The notes under the pieces were generated by a model that did not search any database, was not told the origin of the DNA, and saw only the letters and a list, made by a program, of their open reading frames with translations. Shown here one piece after another: positions 54,144 through 64,000 of a stretch of 64,000 nt of DNA. Source of the stretch: Enterobacter hormaechei subsp. hoffmannii (GTDB lineage Bacteria > Pseudomonadota > Gammaproteobacteria > Enterobacterales > Enterobacteriaceae); assembly GCF_001729745.1 (NCBI RefSeq), contig NZ_CP017186.1, forward strand, positions 4,464,001 through 4,528,000. The letters run 5' to 3'. Every line of letters starts with the position of its first letter. Position 1 is the first letter of the stretch. A program made the translations under genes and the position numbers.

Positions 54144-54149
54144 TAGAAT
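54144..54149 (+). promoter_or_regulatory. mnmG promoter -10
   Basis: TAGAAT, 55 nt before mnmG. Transcription from the gidA promoter away from oriC is known to aid origin opening in E. coli. Confidence 0.5.
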
Positions 54150-54203
54150 CCACGGCCCGGGCTTCAATCCATTTTCATACCGCTTTACGCGAGGCAGACC
54201 ACC

Positions 54204-56093
54204 ATGTTTTATCAGGATCCTTTTGACGTCATCATCATTGGCGGGGGTCACGCAGGCACTGAGGCCGCAATGGCCGCAGCGCGAATGGGTCAGCAGACCC
54301 TGCTTTTGACACACAATATCGACACGCTGGGACAAATGTCCTGTAATCCGGCGATTGGCGGCATTGGGAAAGGACACCTGGTAAAAGAAGTGGATGCACT
54401 TGGCGGCCTGATGGCGAAAGCGATCGATCATGCGGGCATTCAGTTTAGGATACTAAACGCGAGTAAAGGTCCGGCTGTTCGCGCCACCCGTGCACAGGCA
54501 GACCGCGTGCTTTACCGTCAGGCTGTGCGCACCGCGCTGGAAAACCAACCGAACCTGATGATCTTCCAGCAGGCTGTAGAAGATCTTATCGTGGAAAACG
54601 ATCGTGTTGTTGGCGCCGTGACCCAGATGGGTCTCAAGTTCCGCGCAAAAGCGGTGGTGCTGACGGTCGGGACATTCCTGGACGGTAAAATCCATATTGG
54701 TCTGGACAACTACAGCGGTGGCCGTGCGGGCGATCCGCCGTCGATTCCGCTGTCTCGTCGTCTGCGTGAGCTGCCGCTGCGCGTAAGCCGCCTGAAAACC
54801 GGTACGCCGCCGCGAATTGATGCGCGTACCATTGATTTCAGCGTACTGGCACAGCAGCACGGTGATAACCCGATGCCGGTGTTCTCGTTCATGGGCAATG
54901 CGGCGCAACATCCGCAGCAGGTACCGTGCTACATCACGCACACCAATGAAAAAACCCATGACGTGATCCGCAATAACCTCGATCGCAGCCCAATGTACGC
55001 CGGCGTGATCGAAGGGATCGGCCCACGTTATTGCCCGTCGATCGAAGATAAAGTGATGCGCTTTGCCGATCGTAACCAGCATCAGATCTTCCTCGAACCT
55101 GAAGGGCTGACCTCGAACGAAATTTACCCGAACGGCATCTCCACCAGCCTGCCGTTCGACGTGCAGATGCAGATTGTGCGTTCAATGCAGGGGATGGAAA
55201 ACGCGAAGATCGTTCGTCCTGGCTACGCTATTGAGTACGATTTCTTCGATCCGCGTGACCTGAAGCCGACGCTGGAAAGCAAATTCATCCAGGGTCTGTT
55301 CTTCGCAGGCCAGATTAACGGCACCACCGGGTACGAAGAAGCTGCCGCACAAGGGCTGCTGGCCGGTCTGAACGCCGCTCGCTTCTCTGCCGAGAAAGAG
55401 GGCTGGGCACCGGCGCGTTCTCAGGCTTACCTGGGCGTTCTGGTCGACGATCTCTGCACGCTGGGGACCAAAGAACCGTACCGCATGTTTACTTCTCGTG
55501 CGGAATATCGCCTGATGCTGCGCGAAGACAATGCCGATCTGCGTCTGACCGAGGTGGGCCGCGAATTGGGTCTGGTGGATGACGAACGCTGGGCGCGCTT
55601 CAACGAGAAGCTGGAGCGTATCGAACAGGAACGTCAGCGCCTGAAAACCACCTGGGTGAATCCGCAGGCGGAAACTGCTGCTGAAGTGAACGCTCACTTA
55701 ACTGCGCCGCTTTCGCGCGAAGCCAGTGGTGAAGATCTGCTGCGCCGTCCTGAAGTCACCTACGAGAATCTGGTCAAACTGACCGCGTTCGCACCGGGCC
55801 TTGAAGACGCTGAAGCGGCTGAACAGGTCGAGATTCAGGTGAAATACGAAGGTTACATCGCGCGTCAGCAGGATGAGATCGAAAAACAGCAGCGCAACGA
55901 AAATACGCTGCTGCCGGAAATGCTGGACTATCGTCAGGTGACGGGGCTTTCCAACGAAGTGATCGCTAAGCTGAACGATCACAAACCTGTGTCGATTGGC
56001 CAGGCCTCACGTATCTCCGGTGTCACACCTGCCGCGATTTCGATTCTGCTGGTGTGGCTGAAAAAGCAGGGTATGCTGCGCCGCAGCGCGTAA
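54204..56093 (+). CDS. mnmG: MnmG (GidA), tRNA U34 carboxymethylaminomethyl-modification FAD enzyme
   Basis: 629 residues. FAD-binding [13 protein letters not shown] is at residue 10, the conserved [16 protein letters not shown] near 47, and the C-terminal helical domain binds tRNA and MnmE. With MnmE it modifies the wobble uridine of tRNAs including tRNA-Glu, Lys and Gln. The residue between CNPAIGG and the second GTG motif is complete. It lies immediately right of oriC. Confidence 0.99.
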   Translation: MFYQDPFDVIIIGGGHAGTEAAMAAARMGQQTLLLTHNIDTLGQMSCNPAIGGIGKGHLVKEVDALGGLMAKAIDHAGIQFRILNASKGPAVRATRAQADRVLYRQAVRTALENQPNLMIFQQAVEDLIVENDRVVGAVTQMGLKFRAKAVVLTVGTFLDGKIHIGLDNYSGGRAGDPPSIPLSRRLRELPLRVSRLKTGTPPRIDARTIDFSVLAQQHGDNPMPVFSFMGNAAQHPQQVPCYITHTNEKTHDVIRNNLDRSPMYAGVIEGIGPRYCPSIEDKVMRFADRNQHQIFLEPEGLTSNEIYPNGISTSLPFDVQMQIVRSMQGMENAKIVRPGYAIEYDFFDPRDLKPTLESKFIQGLFFAGQINGTTGYEEAAAQGLLAGLNAARFSAEKEGWAPARSQAYLGVLVDDLCTLGTKEPYRMFTSRAEYRLMLREDNADLRLTEVGRELGLVDDERWARFNEKLERIEQERQRLKTTWVNPQAETAAEVNAHLTAPLSREASGEDLLRRPEVTYENLVKLTAFAPGLEDAEAAEQVEIQVKYEGYIARQQDEIEKQQRNENTLLPEMLDYRQVTGLSNEVIAKLNDHKPVSIGQASRISGVTPAAISILLVWLKKQGMLRRSA

Positions 56094-56108
56094 TTAACAT
56101 TGCTTTTG

Positions 56109-56174
56109 GCGGGTGGCGCTTCGCTTACCCGCCCTACTTAATCGTAGGCCCGGTAAGCGGCAGCGCCACCGGGC
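56109..56174. repeat. BIME between mnmG and rsmG
   Basis: GCGGGTGGCGCTTCGCTTACCCGCCCTAC is followed by GTAGGCCCGGTAAGCGGCAGCGCCACCGGGC, two REP units in inverted orientation. The unit ends 26 nt before the rsmG start. Confidence 0.8.
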
Positions 56175-56200
56175 GAAAAATCTCTCAACAGGTATCCACC

Positions 56201-56824
56201 GTGCTCAATAAACTCTCTCGTCTGCTGGAACAGGCAGGTATTTCGCTCACCGATCACCAGAAAAATCAGCTGGTGGCCTATGTCGATATGCTGAACAAAT
56301 GGAATAAAGCGTACAACCTCACCTCCGTACGCGATCCCAACGAGATGCTGATTCGCCATATTCTCGATAGCATCGTTGTGGCGCCGTATCTTACCGGTGA
56401 ACGTTTTATCGACGTGGGCACCGGTCCGGGCTTGCCGGGCGTTCCGTTGTCTATTGTTCGACCGGAGAGTCATTTCACGCTGCTGGACAGTCTGGGCAAG
56501 CGCGTACGCTTTTTACGACAGGTTCAGCATGAGCTGAAGCTGGAAAACATCACACCCGTGCAGAGCAGGGTAGAGGAGTTCCCGGCAGAGCCACCGTTTG
56601 ACGGCGTTATCAGCCGCGCGTTTGCCTCACTCAATGACATGGTGAGCTGGTGCAAACACCTGCCGGCGGATAAGGGCCGTTTTTATGCGCTGAAAGGGCA
56701 ACTTCCGGGGGACGAAATAGAGCAGCTTCCGGACGGTTTTGCAGTGGAATCCATTGAAAAACTCCAGATCCCTCAGCTCGAAGGTGAGCGTCATCTGGTG
56801 ATAATTAAGCCAAACACATTTTAA
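56201..56824 (+). CDS. rsmG: RsmG (GidB), 16S rRNA m7G527 methyltransferase
   Basis: 207 residues from a GTG start ([16 protein letters not shown]), matching E. coli RsmG. The SAM-binding motif [18 protein letters not shown] is near residue 66. It methylates N7 of G527 in 16S rRNA; loss gives low-level streptomycin resistance. The frame is open back to 56054 but that part is BIME sequence, so the GTG is preferred. Co-oriented with mnmG. Confidence 0.97.
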   Translation: MLNKLSRLLEQAGISLTDHQKNQLVAYVDMLNKWNKAYNLTSVRDPNEMLIRHILDSIVVAPYLTGERFIDVGTGPGLPGVPLSIVRPESHFTLLDSLGKRVRFLRQVQHELKLENITPVQSRVEEFPAEPPFDGVISRAFASLNDMVSWCKHLPADKGRFYALKGQLPGDEIEQLPDGFAVESIEKLQIPQLEGERHLVIIKPNTF

Positions 56825-57440
56825 AAAATTAATAAAAAATGTGGAATTTGTGCTGTTCTGATGGTGTTAAAAAGCAGCACATCCAGTCTGATTTGGCCGT
56901 AGTTAATTTAACCTTGTTTTCACCATGGATTTTCTTACGGTTAACCTGAAGTGATTCGTTCACCCTGAAGATAGTCAACCATGAAAATATCAGCCTGCTA
57001 AAAGTGGGTAAAGGCAACAAGAATGAAATGTTAAATATTTATTAAGAATGTCAATAAAAGGTTTTTGTTGTATACGGCTCTGTTTTAAAAATAGTTGCGA
57101 TTTTTTTGCTTTAATTTCAATCGGATGAAATAAATCGTTTTACGTCTTTGATAAATACCACTTTATCGCAAATGTGTATTTTGTGATCTCGTGCACGCTT
57201 TATCACCAACGTTTCCGCGCTGTTTGCAGTTTTGCCTGAAGGTTGGCACTGAGTTCAAAAGTTGAAAAATAGGACTGGGGAAAAATATTTAAACATTTAT
57301 TCACCTTTTCGCTACTTAATGTTTGAAATCACGGGTACGCACCGTATAATTTGACCGCTTTTTGATGCTTGACTCTGAGCCTTAAAGGACGTTTTATACG
57401 ACACGCGGCATACCTCGAAGGGAGCAGGAGTAAAAACGTG
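56825..57440 (+). promoter_or_regulatory. rsmG-atpI intergenic region with atp promoter
   Basis: 616 bp, AT-rich, without a supported gene; E. coli has a gap of similar size. The best promoter is TTGAAA (57323-57328) and TATAAT (57345-57350) with 16-nt spacing, giving a start near 57357, about 84 nt before atpI. TGTGATCTCGTGCACG (57182-57197) resembles a CRP site but is unproven. No terminator for rsmG is obvious. Confidence 0.7.
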
Positions 57441-58645
<1,205 letters not shown>

Positions 58646-58676
58646 TTTTTTACCAACACTACTACGTTTTAATTGA

Positions 58677-58966
<290 letters not shown>

Positions 58967-58982
58967 TAAGAGGTATTGTGCT

Positions 58983-59453
58983 GTGAACATGAACGCAACA
59001 ATCCTCGGCCAGGCCATCGCGTTTATTCTCTTTGTCTGGTTCTGCATGAAGTATGTATGGCCGCCTTTAATGGCTGCCATCGAAAAACGTCAGAAAGAAA
59101 TTGCTGACGGTCTGGCTTCCGCAGAACGCGCTAAGAAAGATTTGGACCTTGCACAGGCCAACGCGACAGACCAGCTGAAAAAAGCGAAAGCTGAAGCTCA
59201 GGTAATCATTGAACAGGCTAACAAACGCCGTTCTCAGATCCTGGACGAAGCCAAAGCTGAAGCAGAACAGGAACGTACTAAGATCGTGACACAGGCTCAG
59301 GCTGAAATTGAAGCTGAGCGTAAACGTGCTCGTGAAGAACTGCGTAAGCAGGTTGCGATTCTGGCTGTTGCTGGCGCCGAGAAGATCATCGAACGTTCCG
59401 TGGATGAAGCTGCTAACAGCGACATCGTGGACAAACTTGTCGCTGAACTGTAA
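58983..59453 (+). CDS. atpF: ATP synthase Fo subunit b
   Basis: 156 residues from a GTG start (as in E. coli) with AAGAGGTATT upstream. One N-terminal membrane helix (~5-25) is followed by a long charged coiled coil that forms the peripheral stalk dimer. Confidence 0.98.
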   Translation: MNMNATILGQAIAFILFVWFCMKYVWPPLMAAIEKRQKEIADGLASAERAKKDLDLAQANATDQLKKAKAEAQVIIEQANKRRSQILDEAKAEAEQERTKIVTQAQAEIEAERKRAREELRKQVAILAVAGAEKIIERSVDEAANSDIVDKLVAEL

Positions 59454-59467
59454 GGAGGGAGGGGCTG

Positions 59468-60001
59468 ATGTCTGAATTTGTTACGGTAGCTCGCCCCTAC
59501 GCCAAAGCAGCTTTTGACTTTGCTGTCGAACACCAAAATGTCGATCGCTGGCAGAATATGCTGGCGTTTGCCGCTGAGGTGACGAAAAACGAACAAATGG
59601 CCGAGTTGCTTTCTGGTGCGTTAGCGCCTGAAACCCTCGCCGCGTCGTTTATCGCCGTGTGCGGAGAGCAACTGGATGCCAACGGCCAGAACCTGATTAA
59701 GGTGATGGCGGAAAATGGTCGTCTCCGTGTGCTCCCGGATGTTCTCGAGCAGTTTGAGCACTTACGTGCCCTTAGTGAAGCTACCGCTGAAGTTGAAGTA
59801 ACTTCCGCGACTGAACTGAGTGATGAACAGCTTGCGAAAATCACCGCCGCGATGGAAAAACGTCTGTCACGCAAAGTTAAGCTGAATTGCAAAATCGATA
59901 AGTCTGTAATGGCAGGCGTAATCATCCGTTCGGGTGATATGGTCATTGATGGCAGCGTACGCGGCCGTCTTGAGCGCCTTGCAGACGTCTTGCAGTCTTA
60001 A
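59468..60001 (+). CDS. atpH: ATP synthase F1 subunit delta
   Basis: 177 residues, E. coli length: N-terminal helical domain binding the alpha N terminus and a C-terminal part binding the b dimer ([24 protein letters not shown]). GGAGGGAGGGG supports the start, 14 nt after atpF. Confidence 0.98.
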   Translation: MSEFVTVARPYAKAAFDFAVEHQNVDRWQNMLAFAAEVTKNEQMAELLSGALAPETLAASFIAVCGEQLDANGQNLIKVMAENGRLRVLPDVLEQFEHLRALSEATAEVEVTSATELSDEQLAKITAAMEKRLSRKVKLNCKIDKSVMAGVIIRSGDMVIDGSVRGRLERLADVLQS

Positions 60002-60013
60002 GGGGACTGGAGC

Positions 60014-61555
60014 ATGCAACTGAATTCCACCGAAATCAGCGAACTGATCAAGCAGCGCATTGCTCAGTTCAGTGTTGTGAGTGAAGCTCACAACGAAGGT
60101 ACTATTGTTTCTGTAAGTGACGGTGTTATCCGCATCCACGGCCTGGCCGATTGTATGCAGGGTGAGATGATTTCCCTGCCGGGTAACCGTTACGCTATCG
60201 CACTGAACCTGGAGCGCGACTCCGTAGGTGCCGTTGTGATGGGTCCATACGCTGACCTTGCCGAAGGCATGAAGGTTAAGTGTACTGGCCGTATTCTGGA
60301 AGTGCCGGTTGGCCGTGGCCTGCTGGGTCGCGTTGTTAACACCCTGGGTGCGCCAATCGACGGTAAAGGTCCGGTTGAGCACGATGGCTTCTCTCCAATC
60401 GAAGTTATCGCACCAGGCGTTATCGACCGTCAGTCCGTTGATCAGCCAGTGCAGACGGGTTATAAGTCCGTTGATGCCATGATCCCAATCGGTCGTGGTC
60501 AGCGTGAACTGATCATCGGTGACCGTCAGACCGGTAAAACCGCGATGGCAATCGACGCCATCATCAACCAGCGTGATTCCGGCATCAAATGTGTGTACGT
60601 GGCTATCGGCCAGAAAGCGTCCACCATTTCCAACGTGGTTCGTAAACTGGAAGAGCACGGCGCACTGTCTAACACCATCGTTGTGGTAGCAACTGCGTCT
60701 GAATCTGCTGCACTGCAATACCTGGCACCATACGCTGGTTGCGCAATGGGCGAATACTTCCGTGACCGCGGTGAAGATGCGCTGATCGTATACGATGACC
60801 TGTCTAAACAGGCTGTTGCTTATCGTCAGGTTTCCCTGCTGCTCCGTCGTCCACCAGGACGTGAAGCATTCCCGGGCGACGTATTCTACCTCCACTCTCG
60901 TCTGCTGGAGCGTGCTTCCCGCGTTAATGCGGAATACGTCGAGAACTTCACCAAAGGTGAAGTGAAGGGTAAAACAGGTTCTCTGACCGCTCTGCCGATC
61001 ATTGAAACCCAGGCGGGTGACGTTTCTGCGTTCGTTCCGACCAACGTAATCTCCATTACCGATGGTCAGATCTTCCTGGAAACCAACCTGTTTAACTCCG
61101 GTATTCGTCCGGCGGTTAACCCGGGTATCTCCGTATCCCGTGTGGGTGGTGCTGCTCAGACCAAGATCATCAAGAAACTGTCCGGTGGTATCCGTACCGC
61201 GCTGGCACAGTATCGTGAACTGGCTGCGTTCTCTCAGTTCGCATCCGATCTGGACGAAGCAACCCGTAAACAGCTGAGCCACGGTCAGAAAGTGACCGAG
61301 CTGCTGAAGCAGAAACAGTACGCGCCAATGTCTGTTGCTCAGCAGGGCCTGGTACTGTTCGCGGCTGAACGCGGTTACCTCGAAGATGTGGAACTGGCGA
61401 AAATCGGTAGCTTCGAAGCCGCTCTGCTGGCTTACGTCGACCGTGATCACGCTCCGCTGATGCAAGAGATCAACCAGACCGGTGGCTATAACGACGAAAT
61501 CGAAGGCAAGCTGAAAGCTATCCTCGATTCCTTCAAAGCAACCCAATCCTGGTAA
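60014..61555 (+). CDS. atpA: ATP synthase F1 subunit alpha
   Basis: 513 residues. Walker [10 protein letters not shown] near residue 169 and the arginine-finger region [10 protein letters not shown] near 373. It holds the non-catalytic nucleotide sites and supplies the Arg finger to beta. AAGGGGACTGG upstream. Separated from atpG by a hairpin. Confidence 0.99.
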   Translation: MQLNSTEISELIKQRIAQFSVVSEAHNEGTIVSVSDGVIRIHGLADCMQGEMISLPGNRYAIALNLERDSVGAVVMGPYADLAEGMKVKCTGRILEVPVGRGLLGRVVNTLGAPIDGKGPVEHDGFSPIEVIAPGVIDRQSVDQPVQTGYKSVDAMIPIGRGQRELIIGDRQTGKTAMAIDAIINQRDSGIKCVYVAIGQKASTISNVVRKLEEHGALSNTIVVVATASESAALQYLAPYAGCAMGEYFRDRGEDALIVYDDLSKQAVAYRQVSLLLRRPPGREAFPGDVFYLHSRLLERASRVNAEYVENFTKGEVKGKTGSLTALPIIETQAGDVSAFVPTNVISITDGQIFLETNLFNSGIRPAVNPGISVSRVGGAAQTKIIKKLSGGIRTALAQYRELAAFSQFASDLDEATRKQLSHGQKVTELLKQKQYAPMSVAQQGLVLFAAERGYLEDVELAKIGSFEAALLAYVDRDHAPLMQEINQTGGYNDEIEGKLKAILDSFKATQSW

Positions 61556-61563
61556 TCGTCCGG

Positions 61564-61588
61564 CGGCTTGTCTCAGGACAAGCCGTCT
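61564..61588 (+). other. Intercistronic hairpin, atpA-atpG
   Basis: CGGCTTGTC and GACAAGCCG pair perfectly around TCAG, with no T tract. It lies just after the atpA stop and may tune message stability or atpG translation. Confidence 0.6.
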
Positions 61589-61606
61589 GGCATTGAGGAG
61601 AAGCTC

Positions 61607-63884
<2,278 letters not shown>

Positions 63885-63904
63885 CGCCTTAATCGGAGGG
63901 TGAT

Positions 63905-64000
63905 ATGGCAATGACTTACCACCTGGACGTCGTCAGCGCAGAGCAACAAATGTTCTCTGGTCTGGTCGAGAAAATCCAGGTAACGGGTAGTGAAGGTGAA
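63905..64000 (+). CDS. atpC: ATP synthase F1 subunit epsilon (5' part, cut by window end)
   Basis: The first 32 codons, beginning [19 protein letters not shown], match the N-terminal beta-sandwich of epsilon. It follows atpD with GGAGGGTGAT as ribosome site. The remainder is outside the window. Confidence 0.97.

Noticed and set aside
56054..56200. 49-codon N-terminal extension of rsmG
   Set aside because: It translates mnmG end and BIME repeat sequence; the GTG at 56201 matches the E. coli protein start.

Overview
The window is a chromosomal, origin-proximal segment of an enterobacterium (Enterobacteriaceae). Nearly every protein matches its E. coli orthologue closely in length and motif content, and gene order follows the E. 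coli oriC region in long blocks. I favour Enterobacter or a near relative, because of the GC-rich coding style, the BIME/REP elements, a CCCTCTCCC/GAGAGGG-type intergenic repeat and the 16S variable regions. The genus is not proven from this sequence alone. There is no prophage, insertion sequence, integron or CRISPR array.

Layout, left to right. (1) 1-6059: the end of fdhE, a type II toxin-antitoxin pair sitting between fdhE and fabY (yiiD), then dtd, yihY, yihX and the regulator csqR. (2) 5163-14952: the sulfoquinovose (sulfo-EMP) cluster. yihV (kinase) diverges from yihU (reductase), yihT (aldolase), yihS (isomerase), yihQ (sulfoquinovosidase), yihP and yihO (transporters) and ompL (porin). 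The mutarotase gene yihR, which lies between yihQ and yihS in E. coli, is absent. (3) 15032-21505: typA (bipA), then glnA-glnL-glnG with its sigma54 promoter and NtrC sites, and the tiny gene yshB. (4) 21606-32502: hemN, a possible small membrane ORF, yihI, the CsrC RNA, engB, Spot 42 RNA with its SpfP ORF, polA, yihG, dsbA, srkA, yihD and mobAB. (5) 32561-37884: a complete rRNA operon on the minus strand (16S, tRNA-Glu, 23S, 5S) with P1/P2 promoters, boxA antiterminators and a terminator. (6) 38034-53829: yieP, hsrA, the rbsDACBKR ribose operon, a 458-bp element with terminal inverted repeats, kup, ravA-viaA, asnA, asnC and mioC. (7) 53830-54120: oriC, with DnaA boxes, three 13-mers and 14 GATC sites. 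(8) 54204-64000: mnmG, rsmG and atpIBEFHAGDC (atpC is cut by the window edge).

How it works together. The yih genes form a complete route from sulfoquinovosides to dihydroxyacetone phosphate plus exported dihydroxypropanesulfonate, under CsqR. A repeated AAAAAKTGACA motif beside both csqR and the yihV/yihU divergent promoter is a candidate operator. The glnALG and rbs operons carry textbook regulatory sites visible in the DNA. Replication genes and transcription around oriC are laid out as in E. coli.

The strongest structural oddity is the rRNA operon. Its promoter side (yieP, tRNA-Glu spacer) corresponds to E. coli rrnC, but its distal side (mobB-mobA-yihD) corresponds to E. coli rrnA. The roughly 90 kb that separates those two operons in E. 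coli is therefore not here. Either a recombination between rrn operons moved that segment, or the assembly joined two rrn copies.
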